Notes: generated from the letters alone by a model not told the origin. A stretch of 6,260 nt of DNA from an uncultured Rubrobacteraceae bacterium (GCA_902805985.1 CADCUW010000195.1:1-6260), one strand, 5' to 3'. Shown: positions 1 through 6,012, counted from the stretch's first letter. Program-made: numbers and translations.

Positions 1-170
1 AGTTCGACAGCCAGAAGCTGTACACGCAGAATCAGGCCCAGGCGCTCCTGGTCTTCACCGCCCAGCCGGGCACCGAGGCGTATGAGAAGCTCCAACTCCT
101 GTCCGCAATCGGCACCCAGCAGTTCGACTCTGCTCCCGCGCAGGAAGGCCAGGACCTTCGCCCGCGGTGA
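1..170 (+). CDS. C-terminal fragment, probable XRE-family regulator with MmyB-like ligand-binding domain (5' end outside window)
   Basis: An open frame enters from the left edge (first full codon at 3) and ends at TGA 168-170, giving 55 visible residues with GC-rich third positions. The visible part includes Q-A-L-L-V-F-T-A-Q-P-G-T-E-A-Y-E-K-L-Q-L-L. This resembles the last strand and helix of the MmyB-like ligand-binding domain found at the C-terminus of many actinobacterial helix-turn-helix XRE regulators, where an L-x-V-x-x-A-E-P-G-[ST] stretch is followed by a short Leu-rich helix. The last ~20 residues (G-T-Q-Q-F-D-S-A-P-A-Q-E-G...) look like an unstructured tail. The N-terminal HTH that would confirm the family lies outside the window, so the family is inferred from a short motif. 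That this is a real gene end is better supported than its identity. No terminator-like hairpin with a T-run follows it. Confidence 0.5.
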   Translation, partial: FDSQKLYTQNQAQALLVFTAQPGTEAYEKLQLLSAIGTQQFDSAPAQEGQDLRPR

Positions 171-265
171 TTCGACTGCGGTAATGGGACAATGACTAGG
201 AGCTGGCCGTTCCTGGCTCTCGCGCCGGTCGTTCTCGGCGAACAACGCATCGATGGCGCGCGTGC

Positions 266-296
266 GAGTGGCCTTGGCCGGAGTGGGCCTTGGCCG
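266..296. repeat. Two-copy tandem duplication, 15/16 bp
   Basis: GAGTGGCCTTGGCCG (266-280) is followed directly by GAGTGGGCCTTGGCCG (281-296). The copies are identical except for one extra G in the second. Because a copy is 15 or 16 bp, the duplication would shift the frame of any gene crossing it. It lies in the non-coding gap, so it is most simply a slippage product in unconstrained DNA. Confidence 0.7.
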
Positions 297-579
297 CCAT
301 CCATAGCGGGCAGAAGCCTCCAGGCTGTTGGGGGGACGGCCGGCACATCCATGCCGCCGGCGCCCTCCGGCTGACTCTCGCGCAGTACGATCGCAGGACG
401 CTCGGAGACCCGACGTGGGGCGACCAGAGTTGGCCGGAAGGCACGGACGCCCCGGAGCGGTCCTGCGAGCGTACCGGGCGTACCAAGGCTGCCGCGGGGG
501 TTCCCGTGACCACCAGACAATGGCCGCCGAATGCAAGGACTCTCGGGTCTTCGCTACGTTCCGCGCTAGATCCTCGCGG

Positions 580-596
580 GGTACCGTGTGGGTACC
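580..596. other. Short palindromic hairpin next to the kinase stop codon
   Basis: GGTACC occurs at 580-585 and again at 591-596. Each copy is self-complementary, and together they can form a 6-bp stem with a 5-nt loop (GTGTG). It lies 1 bp past the kinase stop codon (598-600, minus strand), where a 3' end structure for the two-component transcript would be expected. There is no T-run after it on the minus strand, so it is at best a weak or factor-assisted terminator. A chance palindrome is possible. Confidence 0.3.
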
Positions 597-597
597 G

Positions 598-1866
598 TCA
601 GGCGTTCGCGGGGAGGGTGAGGACGAACACCGCTCCGGGGCCACTGCCGGGGTTGTTCCCCGCGGTGAGGTCGCCGCGCTGGGCGCGGGCGAGGTCGCGG
701 GCTATGGCGAGCCCGAGACCCGTGCCGCCGCCCTTCCGCGTGCGGGCCTCCTCCGCGCGGTAGAAGCGCTCGAGGATGCGAGGGAGGTGTTCCGGGGGGA
801 CGCCTGGGCCCGTATCCGAGACGGAGGCCTCGGCCACGCCGTCCAGCGCCCGTCCCGAGACCGTCACGGTACCGCCCTTGGGCGTGTGTCGCACGGCGTT
901 GTCCAGGAGGGCGGCGAGTATCTGGCCCGTGCGCGCCGCGTCGCCGCGCGCGGGGAGCTCGCCTGGGAGCGAGATCTCGAGCCGGATCCCCTCGGCCGCC
1001 GCCCGCTTGAGGAACCTCTCGGCGGCCTCTCCAGAGACGACCGAGAGGTCGAAGGGCTTCCTCTCGACCTCAAGCCTGCCCGAGTCGAGGCGCGCGAGCA
1101 GGAGCAGGTCCGAGAGCAGCGCGTCCATGCGGTCGATCTCGGAGAGCTGGTCGTCCACGATCTCGCGGTTGTCGGGGGTGGAAGGGTTGCGCCGGATCTC
1201 CTCGGCGTTGATCTTCACGAGGGCCAGGGGGGTCTTGAGCTCGTGGGAGGCGTCGGCGACAAAATCCCGCTGCCTCGCGAACGCCTCCCTGGCCGGGCGC
1301 ATCGCGTTGCGGGACATGTACATTCCCCCCGCCGCCGACAACGCCAGGGCCACGAGGCCCGCGGCGACGAGCACCGCGACCAGGCGCCAGACGGTCTCTA
1401 GGACCACGGCCCTGGACTGGGCGGCCTGCACCACCGCCACGACCTCGCCGGTCTCGTCGTCCAGGGGCGCACTAACGACCCGCACGGCGCCGTCGGGCCC
1501 GCCGTCGACCGTCCCCTGGTTCGGCTTCTTCCCCAGGGCCGCGCTACGGACGAGCTCCTCGTAGGGCAGCCCGAGGGAGGAGCTCGAGTCGCCGAGCCTC
1601 AGGGCCTTGGCGGCGATGTCGCCGTCGGGCGGGACCGCGACCACGGCGATGTCGGATGGGGTCTTCGCCTTGGTACCCCCGTACTTGTCGCCGCCGTTCA
1701 CGTAGATCTCCGTCTCGGCCTCGGCCTGCTGCATCAATAGCTCGTCCTGCTGGGCCGTGACCGAACGCTCGAAGAACACCACCACGACCACGCCGAAGAG
1801 CGCGAGTATAAGGGCCAGGATGCCGACGTAGCCTAGAGTGAGGCGCCTCCTGATGCGGTCGAGCAC
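598..1866 (-). CDS. Membrane sensor histidine kinase (two-component system)
   Basis: A 422-aa kinase that should autophosphorylate on a His and pass the phosphate to the response regulator encoded just upstream. Domain order: short basic N-terminus; TM1 about residues 11-32; extracytoplasmic sensor about 35-155, with no family I recognise; TM2 about 158-183; HisKA with H-box F-V-A-D-A-S-H-E-L-K-T-P (His208); HATPase with N-box L-L-D-N-A-V-R-H-T-P (Asn323), G1 D-T-G-P-G-V-P (Asp351), F-box around E-R-F-Y-R, and G2 G-G-G-T-G-L-G-L-A-I (379-388). All catalytic boxes are intact. Only about 15 residues separate TM2 from the H-box helix, so a full HAMP domain does not fit. The start is GTG at 1866, with GAGAGGAG just upstream overlapping the regulator's TAG stop. 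The 9-bp gap implies co-transcription and coupled translation. The sensed signal cannot be told from sequence. Confidence 0.95.
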   Translation of the reverse strand: MLDRIRRRLTLGYVGILALILALFGVVVVVFFERSVTAQQDELLMQQAEAETEIYVNGGDKYGGTKAKTPSDIAVVAVPPDGDIAAKALRLGDSSSSLGLPYEELVRSAALGKKPNQGTVDGGPDGAVRVVSAPLDDETGEVVAVVQAAQSRAVVLETVWRLVAVLVAAGLVALALSAAGGMYMSRNAMRPAREAFARQRDFVADASHELKTPLALVKINAEEIRRNPSTPDNREIVDDQLSEIDRMDALLSDLLLLARLDSGRLEVERKPFDLSVVSGEAAERFLKRAAAEGIRLEISLPGELPARGDAARTGQILAALLDNAVRHTPKGGTVTVSGRALDGVAEASVSDTGPGVPPEHLPRILERFYRAEEARTRKGGGTGLGLAIARDLARAQRGDLTAGNNPGSGPGAVFVLTLPANA

Positions 1867-1875
1867 GGCTCCTCT

Positions 1876-2568
1876 CTAGGCCGGTCCGCGCGGCGGCTCG
1901 AAGGTGTAGCCGATACCCCTGACGGTGCGTATGTGGGAGGGTTCGCCCTCCCGGTCCAGCTTCTTCCTCAGGTACGAGACGTAGTGCTCTACCACGCTCG
2001 TCGAGACCTCGCCGGGGACGCCCCACACGGCGTCGAGCAGCACGGAGCGCGAGAAGACCCGTCCCGGGCTCTGCATGAGGGCCGCAAGGAGCGCGAACTC
2101 CTTGGCCGTGAGCTCGATCCGCTCGTCGCCGCGCCGGACCTCGTGGCGGACCGGGTCGAGCGCCACGTCTCCGACCCTGACCGTCGCCGTCTCCGCTGGC
2201 GCGCCCTGCGGCCTCCGGGTCAGCGCCCTCACGCGCGCGAGTAGCTCCTGCAGGGCGAAGGGCTTCGGGAGGTAGTCGTCGGCGCCGGCGTCGAGGCCCT
2301 CGACCCGGTCCTCGACCTGGCCGCGGGCGGTGAGCATGAGGGCCGGGGTGTGCACGTCGGCCGCCCTGAGACCCCTGACGACCTGGATGCCGCTGCGCCC
2401 CGGCAGCATCCAGTCCACGACCAGAAGGTCGAAGCCGTCGTCGAGCGCTCGGGAGAGGCCGATCCGACCGTCGGCGGCCACCTCGACGCCGTGGCCCTCC
2501 TCGCGCAGGACCCGCACGAGCGCCCGCGCCATCTTCTCCTCGTCCTCTATGAGCAGGATGCGTGCCAT
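1876..2568 (-). CDS. OmpR/PhoB-family response regulator
   Basis: A 230-aa DNA-binding regulator, partner of the kinase downstream. The receiver domain (about 1-118) starts M-A-R-I-L-L-I-E-D-E with acidic pocket D9/E10. It has the phospho-acceptor Asp52 in V-V-D-W-M-L-P-G, the switch Thr80 in L-T-A, and Lys102 in L-P-K-P-F. After a Pro/Ala linker (about 119-128) comes a winged-helix Trans_Reg_C domain (about 130-226) with L-T-A-K-E-F-A-L-L, the recognition-helix region S-V-V-E-H-Y-V-S-Y-L-R-K-K-L, and the terminal hairpin R-G-I-G-Y-T-F. The start at ATG 2566-2568 is chosen because the family begins exactly there. An in-frame ATG at 2610 would add 14 residues and has GAGGAAG 9 nt upstream, but the added codons (ATT, CTA, CCA, CAT) are unlike the rest of the gene. 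It is transcribed away from the MoxR operon, so it may control that operon, itself, or both. Confidence 0.95.
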   Translation of the reverse strand: MARILLIEDEEKMARALVRVLREEGHGVEVAADGRIGLSRALDDGFDLLVVDWMLPGRSGIQVVRGLRAADVHTPALMLTARGQVEDRVEGLDAGADDYLPKPFALQELLARVRALTRRPQGAPAETATVRVGDVALDPVRHEVRRGDERIELTAKEFALLAALMQSPGRVFSRSVLLDAVWGVPGEVSTSVVEHYVSYLRKKLDREGEPSHIRTVRGIGYTFEPPRGPA

Positions 2569-2631
2569 CTGATGGGCCAATGGTAGCGCAATCGGCGTCC
2601 CGAAGGCCATCCGGGCCCGCTTCCTCGGAGA

Positions 2632-2637
2632 ATCCTA
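2632..2637 (-). promoter_or_regulatory. Candidate -10 element (TAGGAT) for the two-component operon
   Basis: Read on the minus strand, 2637-2632 is TAGGAT, a common form of the -10 element in high-GC actinobacteria. Transcription would start near 2625, leaving a leader of about 57 nt before ATG 2568. The -35 region about 17 bp upstream is poor (TTAGGG) and overlaps one of the CCTAA repeats, which would fit an activator-dependent promoter. A single hexamer is weak evidence. Confidence 0.25.
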
Positions 2638-2662
2638 AAGAAAGCCGGGGGCCACCCTAAGA
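2634..2662. repeat. Pair of direct repeats, 22 bp apart: candidate regulator site
   Basis: CCTAAAGA (2634-2641) and CCTAAGA (2656-2662) lie in the same orientation with 22 bp from start to start, close to two helical turns. OmpR-family regulators typically bind direct repeats on one face of the helix, so this is a reasonable candidate operator for the adjacent response regulator. The match is short, and no third repeat was seen between them. Confidence 0.25.
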
Positions 2663-2745
2663 CTCCCGTCGCAGACTCTTGATCAGCCCCGGACGGCACG
2701 CGTCGGCCGGGAGCGACTACCGAGATCCGCACAGGAGAGGACAGC

Positions 2746-3783
2746 GTGGAGAGAGCGGGCAGCAACGGGCAGGGAGAGACGGCGGTCCGGACGGACGCCA
2801 GGGCGGCGAGGGTCTCGATGGAGGCGGCACTCTTCGAGATGAGGCGTGCGATCGTGGGCCAGGAGGCGCTGCTGGAGCGGGTGCTCGTGGCGCTCCTGAC
2901 GGGCGGGCACCTCCTGATCGAGGGCGTCCCCGGCCTCGCCAAGACCCTGACGGTGAAGACGGCCGCCGCGGTGCTCGGCGGCTCGTTCTCCAGGGTGCAG
3001 TTCACCCCGGACCTCGTCCCCGCGGACCTGGTGGGCACGAGGGTCTTCCGCCCGGACACGGCCACCTTCGCGACCGAGTTAGGTCCCGTGTTCTGCAACT
3101 TTCTTCTGGCCGACGAGATCAACCGCGCCCCGGCCAAGGTCCAGTCGGCCCTGCTCGAGGTGATGCAGGAGCATCAGGTGAGCATAGGCAAGGAGACGTT
3201 CGGCGTACCAGACCCCTTCCTGGTCATGGCGACCCAGAACCCGATAGAGAGCGAGGGAACCTACCCGCTCCCCGAGGCCCAGCTCGACCGCTTCGCGATG
3301 AAGGTGCTGGTCGGCTACCCGTCGCGCGAGGAGGAGGCGATGGTGGTGGACCGCTCCATGCGCCGGGCCCCCCAGGTCAGAAGGACCGTCACCCCGGCCC
3401 AGCTAGGGGCATTCCGGCGCGCCGCCTCCTCCGCCTACGTCGACCGGCTGATCGTCGAGTACGCCGTAGACCTTTGCGCCGCCACGCGCGAGCCGCACCG
3501 GCACGCGCTCGGCGACCTGGCACCTTACCTGGACTTCGGCGCGAGCCCGCGCGGGCCTATCAACCTGGTGCGCACATCCCAGGCCGTCGCTTTCTTGCGG
3601 GACCGCGACTACGTCCTCGCCCAGGACGTCCGGATCGTCGCCAAGGACGTGCTCCGTCACCGTCTCGTGCTCTCCTACGAGGCGATGGCCGAGGGCGTGG
3701 ATGCCGACGCGATCCTCGACGAGATCCTCGCCACCGTGCCGGCTCCCAGGCTGGAACTCTCCGGCGAGAGGGCCGGCGCGTGA
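2746..3783 (+). CDS. MoxR-family AAA+ ATPase
   Basis: A 345-aa cytoplasmic ATPase of the MoxR branch of AAA+ proteins, thought to remodel or activate partner proteins carrying VWA domains. Visible landmarks: I-V-G-Q-E at the start of the core (36-40); Walker A G-V-P-G-L-A-K-T (60-67, Lys66); Walker B F-L-L-A-D-E-I-N-R-A-P (119-129, Asp123/Glu124); sensor 1 M-A-T-Q-N-P (161-166); the family signature E-G-T-Y-P-L-P-E-A-Q-L-D-R-F (170-183) with an arginine-finger candidate at Arg182; sensor 2 G-A-S-P-R (265-269); and the C-terminal lid domain. Length and motif order are normal for the family. The start is GTG 2746 with AGGAGAGG at 2733-2740, five bases away; the first ~25 residues are a variable, polar extension. 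Its stop overlaps the DUF58 start (GTGA), and GAGAGGG inside its 3' end serves as that gene's ribosome binding site. The whole order MoxR-DUF58-VWA matches Rv1479-1481 of M. tuberculosis. Confidence 0.96.
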   Translation: MERAGSNGQGETAVRTDARAARVSMEAALFEMRRAIVGQEALLERVLVALLTGGHLLIEGVPGLAKTLTVKTAAAVLGGSFSRVQFTPDLVPADLVGTRVFRPDTATFATELGPVFCNFLLADEINRAPAKVQSALLEVMQEHQVSIGKETFGVPDPFLVMATQNPIESEGTYPLPEAQLDRFAMKVLVGYPSREEEAMVVDRSMRRAPQVRRTVTPAQLGAFRRAASSAYVDRLIVEYAVDLCAATREPHRHALGDLAPYLDFGASPRGPINLVRTSQAVAFLRDRDYVLAQDVRIVAKDVLRHRLVLSYEAMAEGVDADAILDEILATVPAPRLELSGERAGA

Positions 3784-4724
3784 GCGCGGTCCGCGCGAGG
3801 GCCGTGACGCCGCGTACGCCCGAGAAGCCCGGTCCCGGACCCCTCCCCGGCGCCATCTTGCGGGCCCTGCGGCCCGCCGTGCGGCGCAGGATCGAGGGTC
3901 TCACCACGGGGGAGCACGCCTCCGTCCTGCTCGGCGAGGGGACCGAGCTCGCGCAGATCCGGCCGTACGGGCCGGGCGACGACGTGCGCCGGATCGACTG
4001 GAACGCGACCGCCAGGACCGGCGAGCCGCACGTGCGCAAGCTCGTCGCTGAGCGCGCCTTCACCGCCTGGGTCGCCCTCGACCGCTCGCCCTCGATGGCC
4101 TTCGGCACCGCCGACCGGCGCAAGGCGGACGTTGCCGAGGGCGTCGTCGCGGTCCTCGCCCATCTCACCACGGGAGGCGGTGGCCGGGTAGGCCTGCTCG
4201 CCTTCGGTGGCTCCCGACCGCTGACGATACCGCCCCGCGCGGGACGCGCCGGTGCGATCGGTATCGTCGAGGCGGCCCGGCGGGACCCCGAGGCCGCCGA
4301 GGTGGGCAGGACCCCCGTCGGCGACGCCCTGGCCGGCCTGGACCGCCTCGCCCGTCGACGCGGTCTGGTGGCCGTCGTCTCGGACTTTATGGGGCCGCGG
4401 GACTGGCAGATGCCCCTCGCACGGCTCGCCACGCGCCACGAGGTGCTCGCCCTCGAGGTGCGGGACCCACGGGAGGACGAGCTTCCCGACGTGGGCGAGC
4501 TCGTCCTGGAGGACCCCGAGACGGGCAGGCAGCTCCGGGCTGATACCGGGAGCCGGCGTCTGAGGGAGCGCTTCGCGTCGGAGGCCGCCGCCGAGCGCCG
4601 GGAGGTGGCGGGGGGGATCTCGCGCTCCGGCGCGACCCACGTCGTGCTCTCGACGCGCGGCGACTGGCTCAAGGGTCTGGCCCTCCACCTGCGGGGCCGG
4701 ACGCTCCGGGGAGGGAGGAGATGA
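3780..4724 (+). CDS. DUF58 domain protein, second gene of the MoxR operon
   Basis: A 314-aa soluble protein with the DUF58 core and no membrane segment, matching the short class encoded next to MoxR (Rv1480-like). The hallmark segment runs R-P-Y-G-P-G-D-D-V-R-R-I-D-W-N-A-T-A-R (61-79), then P-H-V-R-K-L. A VWA-like fold follows, with MIDAS residues D101-x-S103-x-S105 in L-D-R-S-P-S-M, Thr178 in G-R-T-P-V-G-D, and Asp202 in V-V-S-D-F. The metal-binding set therefore looks complete, so this protein could bind a ligand through a divalent cation. The biochemical role of DUF58 proteins is not settled; acting as a MoxR partner is inferred from context. The start is GTG 3780, overlapping the MoxR TGA in GTGA, with GAGAGGG seven bases upstream. 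The stop overlaps the next ATG (ATGA). The N-terminal ~35 residues are Pro/Arg-rich and probably flexible; the C-terminal ~15 are Arg-rich. Confidence 0.93.
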   Translation: MSAVRARAVTPRTPEKPGPGPLPGAILRALRPAVRRRIEGLTTGEHASVLLGEGTELAQIRPYGPGDDVRRIDWNATARTGEPHVRKLVAERAFTAWVALDRSPSMAFGTADRRKADVAEGVVAVLAHLTTGGGGRVGLLAFGGSRPLTIPPRAGRAGAIGIVEAARRDPEAAEVGRTPVGDALAGLDRLARRRGLVAVVSDFMGPRDWQMPLARLATRHEVLALEVRDPREDELPDVGELVLEDPETGRQLRADTGSRRLRERFASEAAAERREVAGGISRSGATHVVLSTRGDWLKGLALHLRGRTLRGGRR

Positions 4725-5695
4725 GCTTCGCCTGGCCTTTAGCGCTCTGGGCCCTCCTCCTGGTGCCCGCGGCGGTCGCGCTCTACCTGCTCCTCCAGAG
4801 GCGCCGCAAACGCCACGTCGTGCGGTTCACCAACCTGGATCTGCTCTCCAATCTGGTGCCGCGCTTCCCCGGCTGGCGCCGACACCTGCCGCCCGCGCTG
4901 TTGCTCCTGGCGCTGGGCGCGCTGGTCGTCGGCTTCGCCAGGCCCCAGGCGACGGTCCTCGTGCCGCGGGATGAGGCCAACGTCGTGATGGTGATGGACG
5001 TCTCGGGCTCGATGGAGGCCACGGACGTCTCGCCCGACCGGCTGGTCGCGGCCCAGGAGGCCGCCGGGGCCTTCCTAGAGCGGTTGCCCGATGACCTGCG
5101 GGTCGGGCTCGTGACGTTCTCGGAACGGGAACAGGTGCTCTCGCTGCCCACCGCGGACCACGCCGCCGTCCAGGACGCCGTGGACTCCCTGGAAGCTGGG
5201 GGCGGCACCGCGATGGGCGACGGCCTCATGCGGGCGACGGAGATCAGCCAGCTCGGCCTGGACGGCGGGCGGCGAGACGGCTCGGACGGCGACGGGGCGG
5301 GCGTCCCGGCGGCGGTGGTGCTGCTCTCCGACGGGGCCAACACCAACGGTCAGACGGAGCCCGCGGAGGCTGCGCGGAGGGCGCGGGAGCTCGGCGTGCC
5401 GGTCTTCACCGTGGCCCTCGGCACCGAGGGGGGCACCGTCGAGGCGCCGGACGGGCGGGTGGTCCCCGTGCCCCCGGATCAGGAGACCCTCGGGCAGATC
5501 GCGCAGCAGACCGGGGGCGAGTTCTTCGCCTCGGCCTCCGAGGGAGACCTGGTGGGCGTCTACGAGGATCTCGGGTCTTCGCTCGGGTTCGTCGAGGAGG
5601 AGATGGAGGTGACCGCGGCCTTCGCGGCTGCGGGGGCGGTCCTGGTTCTGGCCGGCGGCACGCTCTCCGCCCTCTGGTTCGGACGGCTGCCGTGA
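4721..5695 (+). CDS. Membrane-anchored VWA domain protein (BatA-like, Rv1481-like)
   Basis: A 324-aa protein with a typical BatA/UPF0353 layout. TM1 is about 5-25 (starting S-F-A-W-P-L-A-L-W), followed by a basic R-R-R-K-R stop-transfer and the V-R-F-T-N segment. TM2 is about 57-73, then the VWA domain about 86-285, then TM3 about 297-319. The MIDAS is complete: D93-V-S95-G-S97, Thr163 in G-G-T-A-M-G-D, Asp204 in L-S-D-G. After the VWA fold, P-D-G-R-V-V-P-V-P-P-D-Q-E-T-L and T-G-G-E-F-F-A-S-A-S are regular family segments. Residues 179-195 form a Gly/Asp-rich loop just before the strand carrying Asp204. The ATG overlaps the DUF58 stop, with GAGGGAGG immediately upstream. By family topology the VWA domain probably faces the outside and could bind an envelope ligand, with MoxR acting from the cytoplasm; that sidedness is inference. 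No gene for BatB, BatD or a TPR protein follows. Confidence 0.94.
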   Translation: MSFAWPLALWALLLVPAAVALYLLLQRRRKRHVVRFTNLDLLSNLVPRFPGWRRHLPPALLLLALGALVVGFARPQATVLVPRDEANVVMVMDVSGSMEATDVSPDRLVAAQEAAGAFLERLPDDLRVGLVTFSEREQVLSLPTADHAAVQDAVDSLEAGGGTAMGDGLMRATEISQLGLDGGRRDGSDGDGAGVPAAVVLLSDGANTNGQTEPAEAARRARELGVPVFTVALGTEGGTVEAPDGRVVPVPPDQETLGQIAQQTGGEFFASASEGDLVGVYEDLGSSLGFVEEEMEVTAAFAAAGAVLVLAGGTLSALWFGRLP

Positions 5696-5814
5696 ACCTC
5701 TCTCGCAACCCCGGACGGGCGGGCCGCTGCCACGGCAGAAGGGAGGCCGTCGTGTAAGCCTCGACGGGCGGGGACGGTCTGGACCATCGAGCGAGAAAGA
5801 GAGGAGGTGGAAGC

Positions 5815-6012
5815 ATGAGAGCGAGGAGATTCCTGGTAGGGATCGCGGCCGTGGCCGGCCTGGCCCTTTTCGGGGGCGCGGCGATAGCCCAGCAAGAAGG
5901 GCAAGGCCCGGGGCAGCAGGCGCCCGGCACGCAGCAGCAGCAAGGACCGGGCAACTCCGGTTATGACTGCCCGGAGAAGGGCGGTCAGGGCCAGCAGGAG
6001 ACGCAGGTCTAA
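5815..6012 (+). CDS. Small secreted Gln/Gly-rich protein, function unknown
   Basis: A 65-aa protein of no family that I can name with certainty. Residues 1-25 are a clear Sec signal peptide: R-A-R-R at the start, a hydrophobic core L-V-G-I-A-A-V-A-G-L-A-L-F, and A-I-A at the cleavage site. The mature part, about 40 residues, is disordered-looking, with 13 Gln and 10 Gly plus some Pro, then a distinct G-Y-D-C-P-E-K motif (49-55) with the only Cys (52), and a Q-G-Q-Q-E-T-Q-V end. There is no lipobox, sorting signal or further membrane segment, so free secretion is expected. The start is secure: AGGAGGTG at 5802-5809, five bases before ATG. It lies 119 bp after the VWA gene on the same strand, with no strong terminator between, so it could be a fourth operon member or have its own promoter. 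It is followed by a strong hairpin. Coding is supported by the signal peptide, the RBS and in-frame codon use. Confidence 0.82.
   Translation: MRARRFLVGIAAVAGLALFGGAAIAQQEGQGPGQQAPGTQQQQGPGNSGYDCPEKGGQGQQETQV

Larger units (their letters stand above)
171..597. other. Intergenic region without a convincing gene
   Basis: This 427-bp stretch lies between the end of a plus-strand gene and the end of the minus-strand kinase gene, so both neighbours point into it. Open frames cross it on both strands, but none has a good ribosome binding site, a recognisable domain or consistent codon use. Their translations are rich in Arg, Pro, Ser and Cys, as expected of shadow frames in GC-rich DNA. A short minus-strand stretch (about 190-270) reads A-T-R-T-R-A-I-D-A-L-F-A-E-N-D-R-R with good third-position GC and could be a decayed gene remnant, but it has no start and no family match that I recognise. 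The region also holds a tandem duplication (266-296) and a small palindrome (580-596). Confidence 0.55.
2569..2745. promoter_or_regulatory. Divergent intergenic control region between two-component system and MoxR operon
   Basis: This short region must carry the promoters of both the minus-strand regulator-kinase pair and the plus-strand MoxR operon. It is locally less GC-rich around 2630-2664. It contains CCTAA at 2634-2638 and again at 2656-2660, a minus-strand TAGGAT hexamer, and an AGGAGAGG ribosome binding site (2733-2740) five bases before the MoxR GTG. I could not find a convincing -35/-10 pair for the plus strand: TTGATC at 2679-2684 has no matching -10 at the right distance. Confidence 0.5.

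Noticed and set aside
328..1401. Plus-strand open frame of 357 codons opposite the kinase gene
   Set aside because: Mostly antisense to the kinase, whose catalytic boxes are unmistakable. There is no domain or start signal.
2547..3137. Minus-strand open frame of 196 codons opposite the MoxR start
   Set aside because: It is antisense to Walker A/B of MoxR, Ser/Arg/Pro-rich, and overlaps the regulator start. No independent support.
2679..3779. In-frame upstream extension of the DUF58 frame through the MoxR gene
   Set aside because: The frame is open by chance across MoxR, and its translation is Gly/Arg/Pro-rich nonsense. The GTG at 3780 with its ribosome binding site marks the real start.
3560..4688. 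Two long minus-strand open frames opposite DUF58
   Set aside because: They are antisense shadows with Arg/Ser/Pro-rich translation and no ribosome binding site. The plus-strand DUF58 frame has all family motifs.
5714..5772. Direct repeat GACGGGCGGG (5714-5723 and 5763-5772) and small palindromes between the VWA gene and the small secreted protein gene
   Set aside because: The 10-mer is very GC-rich and easily recurs by chance here. The stems are 5 bp or less, so I do not call an operator or terminator.
5815..6012. Idea that the small secreted protein is a lipoprotein or a sortase substrate
   Set aside because: The cleavage site is A-I-A/Q with no Cys at +1, and there is no L-P-x-T-G-like signal, C-terminal hydrophobic stretch or basic tail.
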